64,000 nucleotides of DNA from Streptomyces buecherae (GCF_014295035.1 NZ_CP060404.1:3064501-3128500), one strand, 5' to 3'. Numbered from the stretch's first letter, positions 16,913 to 26,292 are shown. Numbers and translations are program-made. Notes: generated by a model not told the origin, from the letters alone.

Positions 16913-18556
16913 TCAGTCGGCCGGTGGGGCTGCCTGGTCGGGGCCGGGCGCCGGGGGTGGCGCGGGCGACTCCTGGGCCGGCGGCGCGGCCGGCTGCCGC
17001 GCGGGCTCGGCCTCGCCCTCCGGCGCCGGCTGTCCCGACGACGCGGCCTGTCCCGATGGCCCGGGGTGGGCGGCGGCGGGCGCGGAGGCGGCGGCCACCC
17101 CGTGCCCGGGGGCGACCGGGGCGAGCTCCGCCACGGTCGCCCCGTGCGGGCCCGGCATCGCGCGCAGCGCCTGCTCCTTGGCGTGCGCCCGCAGATAGCC
17201 GACGACGGTGTTGGCGACGGCCACCAGCGGCACGGCGACCACCGCGCCCCCGATGCCGGCGATCAGCGAGCCCGCGGCGACCGAGAGCACCACGGCCAGC
17301 GGGTGCACCCGCACGGCCCGGCCGAGGATGAACGGCTGGAGGATGTGGCCCTCGATCTGCTGCACCGCGAGCACCACGATCAACACCATCGCCGCCGTGA
17401 AGACGTCCTGCGTCACCAGCGCCACCACCACCGCGAGCGCGCCGGAGATGACGGCGCCGACCAGCGGGATGAAGGCGAACAGGAAGATGAAGACGGCCAG
17501 CGGCACCGCCATCGGCACGTCGAGGAAGAAGATGCCGACGCCGATGAAGATCGCGTCGATGAGGGCCACTATCACCGTGCCCCGCACGTAGCCGGTCAGC
17601 GTCTGCCAGGCGCGCGGCCCCGCGCCCGCGACCCCTTCCCGGGCGGAGGCGGGGAACAGCTTGAGCACCCAGTTCCAGATCTTGGGCCCGTCGTAGAGCA
17701 GGAACAGCGTGCTGAACATCGCGAGCATGATGCCGGTCAGCAGCTCGACGATGAACGTCACGCCCTCCAGACCGGCCGAGGTGATCTCCTCGGTGTTGTT
17801 CCCGATCGACTCGCGCAGGTTCTTCGCGATGTCGTTGATCTGGTCCTCGGTCACGTGGAACGGGCTGTTGAGCAGCCAGCGGCGCAGTTCCTCGATGCCG
17901 TCCTGCACGCGCTCGGAGAGCGAGTCCAGGTTCTCCATCACCTGCCAGACGACGAACCAGCCGACCAGGCCCATGATGACGAAGCCCGCGATGAAGACGA
18001 TGGCGGTGGCCAGACCTCGGGGCACGCCCCGGCGCCGGAGTCGGGAGACCGTCGGTTCGAGCAGCGCGGTGATCAGCAGGGCCGCGACGAAGGCGAGCAC
18101 CACCAGCCGCACCGCGCTGATGACCCGCATCAGCACCCAGACCGTGCCCGCGAGGACCAGCAGCCGCCATCCCACCTCCGCGGCGACCCGCACGCCCCAG
18201 GGGACGGCGGCCACGGGGTCGGCGCGCGGCGCTATGGCCGGCGCGTACAGCGGCGGCGCTGGCACCTGGGCCTCCGCCGCGCCCGCCGCCTCGCCGGCCG
18301 GTGCGGCCCGCGGCGGCGTCACGGCCGGTTGCGCGGCGGCCGGCGCCGGGGCCCCGGGCGCGCCGGCCTCGGCCGCGCCCTCGCCCGATCCGGCGACGGT
18401 CCCGGCGCCCGACGGCGGTGCCGCGGGCGTACGTATGGTGTCGCGTGGCTCATCGGACGCGGCCGGGCCCGTGTCCTCGCGTTGTGCGTCGAGTCGCTCG
18501 GCGAGCCGGGTCAGCCCGGCCCCGAGACCGCCGACCCACCGTGGCAATCTGGACAT
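16913..18556 (-). CDS. AI-2E family transporter
   Basis: 547 residues. A Pro/Ala-rich cytoplasmic head (about 1-115) precedes about eight membrane helices in the AI-2E/PerM layout (VLMRVISAVRLVVLAFVAAL, ATAIVFIAGFVIMGLVGWFV, FIFLFAFIPLVGAVISGALA, VVLSVAAGSLIAGIGGAVVA). A second Ala/Pro tail runs from about 455. The helix region also has the typical amphipathic insert (ENLDSLSERVQDGIEELRRW). Family members export autoinducer-2 or act as ion antiporters; which applies here cannot be told. ATG 18556 is preceded by GGAAGAG. It is monocistronic, with hairpins on both sides. Confidence 0.9.
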   Translation of the reverse strand: MSRLPRWVGGLGAGLTRLAERLDAQREDTGPAASDEPRDTIRTPAAPPSGAGTVAGSGEGAAEAGAPGAPAPAAAQPAVTPPRAAPAGEAAGAAEAQVPAPPLYAPAIAPRADPVAAVPWGVRVAAEVGWRLLVLAGTVWVLMRVISAVRLVVLAFVAALLITALLEPTVSRLRRRGVPRGLATAIVFIAGFVIMGLVGWFVVWQVMENLDSLSERVQDGIEELRRWLLNSPFHVTEDQINDIAKNLRESIGNNTEEITSAGLEGVTFIVELLTGIMLAMFSTLFLLYDGPKIWNWVLKLFPASAREGVAGAGPRAWQTLTGYVRGTVIVALIDAIFIGVGIFFLDVPMAVPLAVFIFLFAFIPLVGAVISGALAVVVALVTQDVFTAAMVLIVVLAVQQIEGHILQPFILGRAVRVHPLAVVLSVAAGSLIAGIGGAVVAVPLVAVANTVVGYLRAHAKEQALRAMPGPHGATVAELAPVAPGHGVAAASAPAAAHPGPSGQAASSGQPAPEGEAEPARQPAAPPAQESPAPPPAPGPDQAAPPAD

Positions 18557-18610
18557 GAATCTCTTCCTACCCCCACTCCCCCAAGGCCGTCCGGGATGAC
18601 GTTACACACA

Positions 18611-18644
18611 CGAAGCCCCCGACCGGTCGCGGTCGGGGGCTTCG
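18611..18644 (-). terminator. terminator of the SLT-domain gene
   Basis: CGAAGCCCCCGACC (18611-18624) and GGTCGGGGGCTTCG (18631-18644) form a perfect 14-bp stem with a 6-base loop. Confidence 0.85.
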
Positions 18645-18681
18645 TCACGTCATGTGGGTCCCGGAGCGGACCTGACGCCGT

Positions 18682-19428
18682 TTAGTACCAGTGGTTGGAC
18701 TGCCAGAACGTCCAGGCGCCACACGGGCTCTGGTACCGCTCGTTCATGTAGCTGAGGCCCCACTTGATCTGCGTGGCCGGGTTGGTCCGCCAGTCGGCGC
18801 CCGCGCTGGACATCTTGGAGCCGGGGAGCGCCTGCACCAGGCCGTACGCGCCCGAGGACGGGTTGCTGGCCTTGTAGTTCCAGGTGCTCTCGTGGTTCAC
18901 GATGTTGCTGAAGCACTGGAACTGGTCACCGGGGACCAGTTGCCGGGCGATGGCCTGGACCTCGGCGACCGAGTAGGAGCCCTGCTGGGGGAAGGAGGAG
19001 GTGGAGACGGAGTCGCGGGAAGCGGACCGGCTGGCGGCCTCTTCCTTCTCCTTCTCACGCTCTTCGGCGGCCTTCTTCTCGGCCGCTTCCTTCTCAGCCC
19101 GCTCCTTCTCGGCCTTCTCCGCCGCGGCCTTCTTGGCCGATGCGTCCTTGGCCGCCTGCTTGCGGGCCGACTCCTCTGCGGACTTCTTGGCCTCCGCGTC
19201 CGCGGCGGTGGACTGGACGTCTGCCTGCTGCGTCAGGGATGCGGTCTGCACCTGGGCCTGCTGCCCGGCGGGGATCTCCGCAAGGATGGTCGCGTCGGCC
19301 GCGACGGTCTCGACCGGTTCGGTGGTCGAGCCCTTGTCGCTGCCTGACGCGACGCCCACGACGGCGCCGACGGTGGTGACCGCAGTAGCCGAGGCCACTG
19401 CGAATCCCCGGACCGAGATCCGGCTCAC
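18682..19428 (-). CDS. secreted SLT-like transglycosylase domain protein
   Basis: 248 residues from GTG 19428 (first residues SRISVRGFAVASA), chosen because GGAAGGA lies about seven bases upstream; the open frame continues to 19710 without support. An N-terminal hydrophobic export segment (about 7-29) is followed by an Ala/Lys/Glu coiled coil (about 75-145, KKAAAEKAEKERAEKEAAEK). The C-terminal lysozyme-like domain (about 165-248) has HESTWNYKASNPSSGAYGLVQ with the catalytic-type Glu, then NPATQIKWGLSYMNERY and two cysteines. It probably cleaves peptidoglycan glycan strands during growth or spore germination. A 350-base upstream region suggests complex control. Confidence 0.9.
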   Translation of the reverse strand: MSRISVRGFAVASATAVTTVGAVVGVASGSDKGSTTEPVETVAADATILAEIPAGQQAQVQTASLTQQADVQSTAADAEAKKSAEESARKQAAKDASAKKAAAEKAEKERAEKEAAEKKAAEEREKEKEEAASRSASRDSVSTSSFPQQGSYSVAEVQAIARQLVPGDQFQCFSNIVNHESTWNYKASNPSSGAYGLVQALPGSKMSSAGADWRTNPATQIKWGLSYMNERYQSPCGAWTFWQSNHWY

Positions 19429-19779
19429 ACGGTTTCCTTCCAGCATCGTCCACATAGGTGACCTCGCGGACGCAATCGTGCCCCTGGCGCTGGCTTCCCT
19501 CGGCCGCTCCCGGTGGTACGGGATCGGTTGGTCACGGGAGGCACGGACCCGGTGCGCCCTCCGAAGAGGTCCGCGTGGTGCTCGGGCGGCATACGACGAA
19601 CGCTGTTTAGTTCTGCTCTGTATGGGGCGCCTCAACGCTGGGGTTGAGGCTGTGTCGTATGCGGGGCCTGACAGGACCCACACCCTGCCGGAGCCACGAC
19701 CCGGACGCAATTCTCCGCTGCGTGGGAAAGCTCACATGGCGTTTGGCGGCACCTATTCGAGGAAATCGAAGCGCGACAA
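19429..19779. other. long upstream region of the SLT gene
   Basis: No gene is supported. On the minus strand it precedes the SLT gene and includes a perfect dyad, GCCTCAAC/GTTGAGGC (19629-19650), about 200 bases before the start, followed by CATACAGAGCAGAACTAAAC, which resembles a promoter and initiation region. If so, the mRNA has a leader near 190 bases. I looked for c-di-AMP riboswitch motifs, expected for such genes, and did not find them. Confidence 0.45.
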
Positions 19780-19820
19780 GACGCCGCGCGACTAAGCTCC
19801 CGGCTTCGCCGCGCGGCGTC
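19780..19820 (-). terminator. terminator of the PIN/PhoH gene
   Basis: GACGCCGCGCG (19780-19790) and CGCGCGGCGTC (19810-19820) form a perfect 11-bp stem with a 19-base loop, 18 bases past the stop. Confidence 0.65.
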
Positions 19821-19837
19821 GTGGTGGACGAGTCGGG

Positions 19838-21160
19838 CTAAACCCGCCCCTCCTCCAGCATCTCGGTCACCAGGGCGGCGATGGGCGAACGCTCCGAGCG
19901 AGTGAGCGTGACGTGTGCGAAGAGCGGATGGCCCTTCAACTTCTCGACCACCGCGACCACGCCGTCGTACCGGCCGACCCGAAGGTTGTCGCGTTGTGCC
20001 ACGTCGTGGGTGAGGACGACACGCGAATTGGCCCCGATGCGGGACAAAACAGTCAGCAGAACGTTCCGTTCGAGTGACTGGGCCTCGTCGACGATGACGA
20101 ACGCGTCGTGCAGCGAGCGGCCTCTGATGTGCGTGAGCGGCAGCACCTCCAGCATGCCGCGGCCCACGATCTCCTCGATGACCTCCGCCGACGTGACCGC
20201 TGACAGGGTGTCGAAGACCGCCTGCGCCCAGGGGCTCATCTTCTCGGCCTCGTTGCCCGGCAGGTAGCCCAGCTCCTGGCCGCCCACCGCGTACAGCGGC
20301 CGGAAGATCATCACCTTGCGGTGCTGACGCCGCTCCAGGACGGCTTCGAGCCCGGCGCACAGCGCCAGCGCCGACTTGCCCGTACCGGCCCGGCCACCCA
20401 TCGAGACGATGCCGACCTCCGGGTCGAGCAACAGGTCGAGCGCGATGCGCTGCTCGGCGCTGCGCCCGTGGATGCCGAACGCCTCCCGGTCGCCGCGCAC
20501 CAGGCGTACGCCGCCGTCCGCGGTGACCCGGCCGAGCGCCTTGCCGCGCGTCGACTGGAGGACCAGCCCGGTGTGCACGGGCAACTCCGCCGCCTCGGGC
20601 AGGTGGGCGGTCTCGGCGGCGAACAACTCGTCCACCCGCTCCGGCTCCACGGTCAGCTCGGCCATGCCGGTCCAACCCGAGTCCGTGATGGCCAACTCCG
20701 CCCGGTACTCCTCCGCGAGCAGGCCCACCGACGACGCCTTGATGCGCAGCGGCAGGTCCTTGGAGACGACGGTGACGTCGTACCCCTCGGCCTGGAGGTT
20801 CCTGGCGACGGCCAGGATGCGGGAATCGTTGTCCCCCAGACGGAAGCCCGCCGGCAGGATGCCCGGGTCGGAGTGGTTGAGCTCGACGCGCAGCGTGCCG
20901 CCGAGATCGCCGATCGGGATCGGGGCGTCGAGCCGGCCGAACCGGATGCGGTACTCGTCCAGCAGGCGCAGCGCCTGCCGGGCGAAGTACCCCAACTCGG
21001 GGTGGGCCCGCTTGGCCTCAAGCTCCGTGACCACGACGACGGGCAGCACGACTTCGTGCTCGTCGAAGCGGGCCATGGCGCCTGGGTCGGCCAACAGGAC
21101 GCTGGTGTCGAGGACATAGGTGCGCCGGTCGTGCTCGCGGCGTTTCTTGCTGGTCACCAC
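19838..21160 (-). CDS. PIN domain / PhoH-type ATPase
   Basis: About 440 residues from GTG 21160 (next codon also GTG, at 21157). The N-terminal PIN nuclease domain (about 10-140) reads [26 protein letters not shown] and [14 protein letters not shown], with the acidic residues of the family. The C-terminal PhoH/RNA-helicase-like domain has Walker [13 protein letters not shown] (about 265) and Walker [14 protein letters not shown]. PhoH2-type PIN-PhoH proteins are known as RNA helicase/RNases in mycobacteria. An extended open frame to 21472 is Pro/Arg-rich and probably untranslated. The gene is terminated by a hairpin at 19780-19820. Confidence 0.92.
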   Translation of the reverse strand: MVTSKKRREHDRRTYVLDTSVLLADPGAMARFDEHEVVLPVVVVTELEAKRAHPELGYFARQALRLLDEYRIRFGRLDAPIPIGDLGGTLRVELNHSDPGILPAGFRLGDNDSRILAVARNLQAEGYDVTVVSKDLPLRIKASSVGLLAEEYRAELAITDSGWTGMAELTVEPERVDELFAAETAHLPEAAELPVHTGLVLQSTRGKALGRVTADGGVRLVRGDREAFGIHGRSAEQRIALDLLLDPEVGIVSMGGRAGTGKSALALCAGLEAVLERRQHRKVMIFRPLYAVGGQELGYLPGNEAEKMSPWAQAVFDTLSAVTSAEVIEEIVGRGMLEVLPLTHIRGRSLHDAFVIVDEAQSLERNVLLTVLSRIGANSRVVLTHDVAQRDNLRVGRYDGVVAVVEKLKGHPLFAHVTLTRSERSPIAALVTEMLEEGRV

Positions 21161-21544
21161 GGGTGGACGAACCCCCTCGGGAGAGGTTGGGGTGCGACGG
21201 CGTCGCGGGAGTGGGGTGTCCCCGCCCATGGCGGGACACACGGGCCCCGTCGGCGGCGGGGAACGGGCCGGGCTCGGACCCTGCGGGGGCCGTGCGCCGG
21301 CCTTCCGCGAGCGCCGTCCACGAAGTGGCGGCGAAGCCAGGGGCTGCGCCATCCGTTCGGCACGGGCGTCCTGGGTGCAAAGGCCCTCCCGGGCGGGCGG
21401 CACCCATGCCGCCCGCTGGCATTCCGGCACCCCAGGGGTGGGGTGCCGACGTGAGAGGAACATTCCCGCCAAGTGCGCGGCCCATGCCGGGCATATGACA
21501 ACGTCGGTGATTCGTCGTCTGCCGTTCCCTGGCGCTACCTGGCG
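21161..21544. other. gap upstream of PhoH, holding the prenyltransferase terminator
   Basis: CGGCACCCC (21425-21433) and GGGGTGCCG (21440-21448) make a perfect 9-bp hairpin on the prenyltransferase 3' side. The rest is GC-rich, with no supported gene, and must include the PhoH promoter on the minus strand. Confidence 0.5.
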
Positions 21545-22306
21545 TTAACCGCCGTACCGCCGGTGGCGCGCCGCGTAGTCACGCAGCGCGCGCAGGAAGT
21601 CCACCTTGCGGAACGCGGGCCAGAAGACCTCGCAGAAGTAGTACTCGGAGTGCGCGCTCTGCCAGAGCATGAAGCCGGACAGGCGCTGTTCGCCGCTGGT
21701 GCGAATGACCAGGTCGGGGTCGGGCTGGCCGCGGGTGTAGAGGTGCTCGGCGATCATCTCCACGTCGACGACCTCGGCCAGTTCCTCGAACGTGGTGCCC
21801 CGGCTGGCGTGGTCCAGGAGCAGCGAGCGCACCGCGTCCGCGATCTCCTGCCGCCCGCCGTAGCCGACGGCGACGTTGACGATTATCCCGTTCACGTGCC
21901 GGGTGGCCTCCTCGGCCTCCTTCAGCACGGTCTGCGTCTGCGCGGGCAGCAGGTCCAGGGTGCCCACGTGGTGCACCCGCCAGCGGCCGTCGGCGGCCAG
22001 GTCGCGTACGGCGCCCTCGATGATGCGCAGCAATGGCTGGAGTTGGTCGTCCGGGCGGTTGAGGTTGTCCGTGGACAGCAACCACAGCGTGACGACCTTG
22101 ACGTCCGTCTCGGTGCACCAGCCGAGGAGTTCGCGGATCTTGTTGGCGCCGGCGATGTGTCCCTCCGCCGTGGTGCCCCCGGCGGCGCGCGCCCAGCGTC
22201 GGTTCCCGTCGAGGATGACGCCGATGTGCTTGGGCACCTGGTCGTGATCGAGGCGCCATTCCACCCGGCGTGCGTAGAGCCCGTACACCAGGTCGCGCAG
22301 CTTCAC
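21545..22306 (-). CDS. uppS: isoprenyl transferase (cis-prenyltransferase)
   Basis: 253 residues. GTG 22306 follows GGAGAAC, and the protein begins KLRDLVYGLYARRVEWRL. It condenses isopentenyl diphosphate in cis onto allylic diphosphates to make polyprenyl carriers for cell-wall synthesis. Signature motifs are HIGVILDGNRRWAR (catalytic Asp), VVTLWLLSTDNLNRP, VNVAVGYGGRQEI and the C-terminal PDLVIRTSGEQRLSGFMLWQ with SEYYF. Actinomycetes carry several paralogues with different chain lengths, so the exact product is open. It lies divergent from the aldo/keto reductase. Confidence 0.93.
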   Translation of the reverse strand: MKLRDLVYGLYARRVEWRLDHDQVPKHIGVILDGNRRWARAAGGTTAEGHIAGANKIRELLGWCTETDVKVVTLWLLSTDNLNRPDDQLQPLLRIIEGAVRDLAADGRWRVHHVGTLDLLPAQTQTVLKEAEEATRHVNGIIVNVAVGYGGRQEIADAVRSLLLDHASRGTTFEELAEVVDVEMIAEHLYTRGQPDPDLVIRTSGEQRLSGFMLWQSAHSEYYFCEVFWPAFRKVDFLRALRDYAARHRRYGG

Positions 22307-22496
22307 GTTCTCCAGCCCTCCATGCCGCGGCGCCTTCGTCTTCGTCCGGGTTCGTCCGTGGTGCCGCTCCAAGGGCGCCACCCTACTGCCGGGGCGGGGG
22401 TTCGGCGAAGCTGGGCCGGTCACGTGCGTATAGCGTCGGCCAGGACAGACCCCGGAATCGGGAAGCGACCACGCGAAGCCGGAAGCAGGAACCCCC

Positions 22497-23531
22497 GTGA
22501 ACGACAACTCCCCCTACCGTGCCGCCGACGACCGCTACGACGCGATGGAGTACCGGCGCAGCGGACACAGTGGCCTGAAGCTGCCCGCGATCTCCCTCGG
22601 CCTGTGGCACAACTTCGGTGACGACCGCAGCCTGGAGTCCCAGCGCGCCATCCTGCGCCGCGCGTTCGACCTGGGCATCACCCACTTCGACCTGGCCAAC
22701 AACTACGGCCCGCCGCCCGGCTCGGCCGAGCTGAACTTCGGCAGGCTGCTGGCCCAGGACTTCCGCCCGTACCGGGACGAGCTGATCCTGTCCACCAAGG
22801 CGGGCTACCTGATGCACCCGGGCCCGTACGGAGAGTGGGGCTCGCGCAAGTACCTGCTGTCGTCGCTTGACGCCTCGCTGCGCCGGATGGGCGTGGACTA
22901 CGTCGACATCTTCTACTCCCACCGCTTCGATCCGGACACGCCGCTCGCGGAGACGATGGGGGCGCTGGCCTCCGCGGTCCAGCAGGGCAAGGCGCTGTAC
23001 GTCGGCGTGTCCTCGTACAACGCGGAGCAGACCGCCGAGGCCGCGCGGCTGCTGCGGGAGATGGGGGTGCCGGCCCTGATCCACCAGCCGTCGTACTCGA
23101 TGATCAACCGCTGGACCGAGGACGACGCGCTCCTCGACACGCTGGAGGCGGAGGGCATGGGCTGCATCGCCTTCGCGCCGCTGGCCCAGGGCCTGCTCAC
23201 CGACAAGTACCTGGACGGCATCCCGGAGGGCTCGCGGGCCTCGCAGGGCAAGTCGCTCCAGCCCGAGCTGCTGACCGACGAGGTGGTGCGGCGGCTGCGC
23301 GGGCTGAACGAGATCGCCGCGCGGCGCGGCCAGTCGCTGGCCCAGCTCGCGCTGGGCTGGGTGCTGCGCGACCCCCGGATGACGTCGGCGCTGATCGGCG
23401 CGTCGAGCGTGCGCCAGTTGGAGGCGAACGTGGCTGCGCTGGGCGCCGCCCCGATCAGCGCCGAGGAGCTGGCGGAGATCGACGAGTACGCGCGGAGCAC
23501 GGAGGGCGTGAACATCTGGGCCCGCCGCTGA
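22497..23531 (+). CDS. aldo/keto reductase, YghZ/L-GAP reductase type
   Basis: 344 residues; GTG 22497 follows GGAAGCAGGAAC. NADPH-dependent reduction of aldehydes; the sequence resembles the L-glyceraldehyde 3-phosphate reductase group (GLWHNFGDDRSLESQRAILR, FDLGITHFDLANNYGPPPGS, LILSTKAGYLMHPGPYGEWG, DIFYSHRFDPDTPLAETMGA). The tetrad is Asp in THFDLANNYG (Asp and Tyr), Lys in STKAG and His in SHRFD. The C-terminal LIGASSVRQLEANVAAL binds the nucleotide phosphate. GTATAGCG around 22430 may be its -10 region in the divergent gap with uppS. Confidence 0.93.
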   Translation: MNDNSPYRAADDRYDAMEYRRSGHSGLKLPAISLGLWHNFGDDRSLESQRAILRRAFDLGITHFDLANNYGPPPGSAELNFGRLLAQDFRPYRDELILSTKAGYLMHPGPYGEWGSRKYLLSSLDASLRRMGVDYVDIFYSHRFDPDTPLAETMGALASAVQQGKALYVGVSSYNAEQTAEAARLLREMGVPALIHQPSYSMINRWTEDDALLDTLEAEGMGCIAFAPLAQGLLTDKYLDGIPEGSRASQGKSLQPELLTDEVVRRLRGLNEIAARRGQSLAQLALGWVLRDPRMTSALIGASSVRQLEANVAALGAAPISAEELAEIDEYARSTEGVNIWARR

Positions 23532-23743
23532 CCGACGTGGCCCCTGTGTAGTCCGGGCGCGGCCCCGGCGCGGCCCCGGCGCGAGCGGGGGCGCGCGCCG
23601 GGGTTGGCCGGGCCGTCCCGCTCGTTCCGCCGAGAACCCGGGGCCCTGGGGGCCGAGCCCGAGAGCCCGGGGCCCGGGGCCCGTGGGCCGGGGGCCCGAT
23701 AGCCCGGGGGCCGGGGTCCGGGCGGGATGCGGGCATGAAAAAG
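23532..23743. other. GC-extreme spacer rich in GGCCC words
   Basis: No gene is seen. It contains GGCCCCGGCGC repeated near 23570, and multiple GGGCCC/CCCGGG palindromes between 23637 and 23720 that can fold into many alternative hairpins. Confidence 0.6.
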
Positions 23744-23778
23744 CGGGCCGGTCCGTGGGGGGGATACGGACCGGCCCG
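23744..23778 (-). terminator. terminator downstream of the prepilin peptidase gene
   Basis: CGGGCCGGTCCGT (23744-23756) and ACGGACCGGCCCG (23766-23778) form a perfect 13-bp stem; on the minus strand it is followed by CTTTTTC. It may work in both directions for the convergent reductase gene. Confidence 0.85.
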
Positions 23779-23856
23779 AGGGGGGGTTTCCACCATAACC
23801 CTTCGTGAGGGGTCTTGCGTGCACCTCGGGAGGTAACGGCGCGCTGGAATCTTCCC

Positions 23857-24630
23857 TCAGCCCGCCGCGAGGCCGCCCACGAGCACGCCCGCACCGGCCC
23901 CGATGATCATGAAAGGGCCGAAAGCCAGCGCCGCCTTGCGGCTCGCCCGCCTTGTCAGCACTAGGGCTACACCGTAGAAGGCGCCCAGCAGGAGGCCGGT
24001 GAACGCCCCCAGGAAGAGGACGTCCCAGCCGTACCACCCGAGGGCGACCCCGAGCGTCACCGCCAGTTTGACGTCACCGAATCCCATGCCCGCCGGATTG
24101 ATGAGAAACAGCACAAAGTACGCGGCGCCCAGCGCGAGCCCGCCGAACACGGCGCGTGACCACGAGCCCGCCGCGCCGGGCAGCAGGGCCGCGCCCCCAA
24201 GGAGCGCGGCGGAGCCGAACGCCATCGGCAGGGTGAGTACGTCGGGCAGCCGGTGCACGGCCAGGTCCACGCCCGCGAGGACCACGCTGAGCGGCACGAG
24301 CAGCAGCCACACGGCCAGCTCGGGCCGGGAGCCGACGGCCGCGGCGAGGCCCGCGCAGGCGAGCGCGCAGACGCCGGCCACGAGCACGCCGTTCGGCCCG
24401 TATGCACCCGGCGCGGCGCCGCCGTCGGCGTCGGTGACGGCGCGCCCGCAGGGGCCGCACCGGGCGAGGCCGAGCCAGCCGGCGGCGGGTCCGGTGATCG
24501 GATGGTCGTCCGGGCAGGCCGCGCGCCAGGGCTCGTCGGGCTGGACGGCGAGCCGGAACAGCGGGCGAGTGGCCAGGAGCCCGACGGCGATGCCGTACCC
24601 GGCGGCGAGAGCTATCAGCAGCGCATGCAC
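23857..24630 (-). CDS. A24 prepilin peptidase (TadV/PilD-like)
   Basis: About 257 residues from GTG 24630. Cleaves prepilin leaders at the membrane. About seven hydrophobic segments are present. The two catalytic aspartates lie in GVDLAVHRLPD and in the GMGFGDVKL loop (GxGD signature). A cytoplasmic loop after helix 1 has cysteines (ACPDDHPITG and RCGPCG), a reduced version of the zinc site of PilD. The natural substrate is the Flp pilin at 27671-27835. The open frame extends upstream to 25341, but homology begins at VHALLIALAAGYG. Confidence 0.88.
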   Translation of the reverse strand: MHALLIALAAGYGIAVGLLATRPLFRLAVQPDEPWRAACPDDHPITGPAAGWLGLARCGPCGRAVTDADGGAAPGAYGPNGVLVAGVCALACAGLAAAVGSRPELAVWLLLVPLSVVLAGVDLAVHRLPDVLTLPMAFGSAALLGGAALLPGAAGSWSRAVFGGLALGAAYFVLFLINPAGMGFGDVKLAVTLGVALGWYGWDVLFLGAFTGLLLGAFYGVALVLTRRASRKAALAFGPFMIIGAGAGVLVGGLAAG

Positions 24631-24804
24631 GGGCCAGAGCCTACGGAACGGGCCCCGGGCGCCGGCAGGACTGGTACAACGCTGATCGGACGCGCGGCGC
24701 GACCGGCGCGAGGCCGGCCGGCGCGGGGCGCGGGCCGCGCGCCGGCGGCCACGTCGGCGACGGCGGGCGATAGACGAGACAGTGGGGTCGGAGGGGTGGC
24801 GGAG

Positions 24805-25287
24805 ATGGGGCGTTGGCGTGACGGCCGGGGCACGTTGCGCGTGCCGCGCGTGCGGGAGGGCGCCGCACCACCCGGGGGCGGGCGGGAGGCGGCCGGGCCC
24901 CGGGGGGACGATCCGGGGACGGCGCTGGCGCGGTCGGAGCTGGAGGTGCCGTTGGAGATCGCCACGTCCTACCGCGCGCGCTCGCGTGGGTTGTTGGGCC
25001 GGACCGGGATCGCCGGGGCGCTGCTGCTCAGCCCGGCCAGTGGGGTGCACACCTTCCGGATGCGGTTCGCCATCGACGTCGCCTATCTCGACCGTGAGCT
25101 GACCGTCATCGCCGTACGCACCATGCGGCCCGAACGGCTCGGGCTGCCGCGACCACGCGCGCGCCACGTCCTGGAGGCCGAGGCGGGCGCGATGGAGCGC
25201 TGGGGGCTGCGCCCCGGGGTGCGCGTGAGTATCGGGTCGCCCGCTGGTCGCGGCACCCCTGCGACGGCTGGTGGCTCGTCTCCCTGA
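24805..25287 (+). CDS. DUF192 domain protein
   Basis: 160 residues; ATG 24805 follows GGAGGGG at 8 bases. The N-terminal 45 residues are Arg/Gly-rich. The DUF192 core (about 50-150) reads EIATSYRARSRGLLGRTGIA, VHTFRMRFAIDVAYLD and HVLEAEAGAMERWGLRPG. Its biochemical function is unknown. It is the only gene in this stretch of the pilus locus on the plus strand, divergent from the prepilin peptidase with a gap of about 170 bases. That position suggests linkage to the pilus genes. Confidence 0.85.
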   Translation: MGRWRDGRGTLRVPRVREGAAPPGGGREAAGPRGDDPGTALARSELEVPLEIATSYRARSRGLLGRTGIAGALLLSPASGVHTFRMRFAIDVAYLDRELTVIAVRTMRPERLGLPRPRARHVLEAEAGAMERWGLRPGVRVSIGSPAGRGTPATAGGSSP

Positions 25288-25598
25288 CGCGGACGCACCC
25301 CTCCCAGGGCAGGAGGATGCGAGCAGGCCCGCGCGATGCACTTCCAGCTCGTCGCGTGTGAGCAGTGCGTAAGCGACTGTAGGCCACCCATGCCGGAACT
25401 AAACCCTTTTGAGGCGATGCGTCCGTTACGCTTCTATTTCGTCTCACCCGGTCGTGGCGCGTGACCGGCCCGACCACCGCCGTCCCCTCCGCGCGACGGG
25501 CCAGACGGCGGCGTCCGGACCGCACCACCGGCGCGGCGCGGTCCGGGCGCGGCGCTCGCGCGCCGGGCGCGGCGGCCTCGCCGCCCGCCGGCGTGGCG
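25288..25598. other. gap between convergent DUF192 and OmpA-like genes
   Basis: No gene is supported. A relatively AT-rich patch (25370-25445, CTTCTATTTCG) is followed by a GC-rich stretch with a small hairpin, GGCGGC-CTC-GCCGCC (25571-25585), close to the OmpA-like stop. Confidence 0.45.
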
Positions 25599-26285
25599 TC
25601 AGGCGGAGCCGCGCGGGAAGCTGACCTCGACCCGGCGGTTCTTCTTCCGGCCCGCCTCGGTGCCGTTGTCGGCGATCGGGTAGTCCTCGCCGTAGCCACG
25701 GATGTGGTATTTCACGCCGGAGTCGAGCTGCTTGGCGAGCCGTCGCTGCACGGCGTCCGCGCGCTCCTTGGACAGGTCCTCGCCGTGCCCGGTGGTGCCG
25801 AGGTCATCGGTGAAGCCGAAGACGCGGACCTCGCGGGCGCCTTGGGCCTCGATCTCCCGGGCGATGACGTCGATGCGCGCGCTGGCCTGCCGGCTGAGGT
25901 CGGCGCTGTCCTTGTCGAACAGCACCTCGGACTGGAGGGCGAAGGTCACGTCCTCGTTGGTGACCTCGTGCCGTTCCTCGCCGTTGTCGGTCTCCACGAT
26001 GGACTTGATGTCCAACACCTTGACCTGACCGAGCCGGGCGCCGTCGGCCAGCTTGAGGTCCGGGTCCGCGGCGTCCACCGGGACCGGCGGCGCGGCCACC
26101 TGGAGCACGCCCGGACCCTCGTCGGCGTGGGCGCTCGGGACGGGCAGCGCGAGGACGGAGAAGGCGGCGAGCGCGAGGACGGACGTACGGGCGACGCGGG
26201 CGGTGCGAGCGGCGCGGACGGTGTGAGCGGCGCGCGCGGTACAACCAGTGCGGGCGGTACGAGCCGTCGCGTGGGTGGGGGTCAT
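25599..26285 (-). CDS. secreted OmpA-domain protein
   Basis: 228 residues from ATG 26285. An odd Ala/Arg/Thr repeat head (ARTARTGCTARAAHTVRAA) precedes a signal sequence (about 33-53, SVLALAAFSVLALPVPSAHA). The C-terminal OmpA/MotB-like peptidoglycan-binding domain (about 115-225) has FALQSEVLFDKDSADLSRQA, VFGFTDDLGTTGHGEDLSKERADAV with its Asp and the conserved RR of GRKKNRRVEVSF. It lies 7 bases after the lipoprotein gene and probably anchors pilus machinery to the wall. The upstream signal head could be mis-started, but no better start is visible. Confidence 0.86.
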   Translation of the reverse strand: MTPTHATARTARTGCTARAAHTVRAARTARVARTSVLALAAFSVLALPVPSAHADEGPGVLQVAAPPVPVDAADPDLKLADGARLGQVKVLDIKSIVETDNGEERHEVTNEDVTFALQSEVLFDKDSADLSRQASARIDVIAREIEAQGAREVRVFGFTDDLGTTGHGEDLSKERADAVQRRLAKQLDSGVKYHIRGYGEDYPIADNGTEAGRKKNRRVEVSFPRGSA

Positions 26286-26292
26286 GGCTCGG

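Noticed and set aside
19429..19830. c-di-AMP (ydaO-type) riboswitch before the SLT gene
   Set aside because: I could not find the conserved GGGUGAA or CAGCUAACCUCG-type segments; only a dyad is visible.
21161..21472. N-terminal extension of the PhoH gene
   Set aside because: Pro/Arg/Gly low-complexity sequence beyond the PIN domain. GTG 21160 begins directly before the conserved domain.
25336..25464. 42-residue Cys-containing frame beginning MHFQLVACEQCVSDC
   Set aside because: Only about half of its codons end in G/C, the ribosome binding site is 20 bases away, and it contains several rare codons including TTA. Most likely noncoding.
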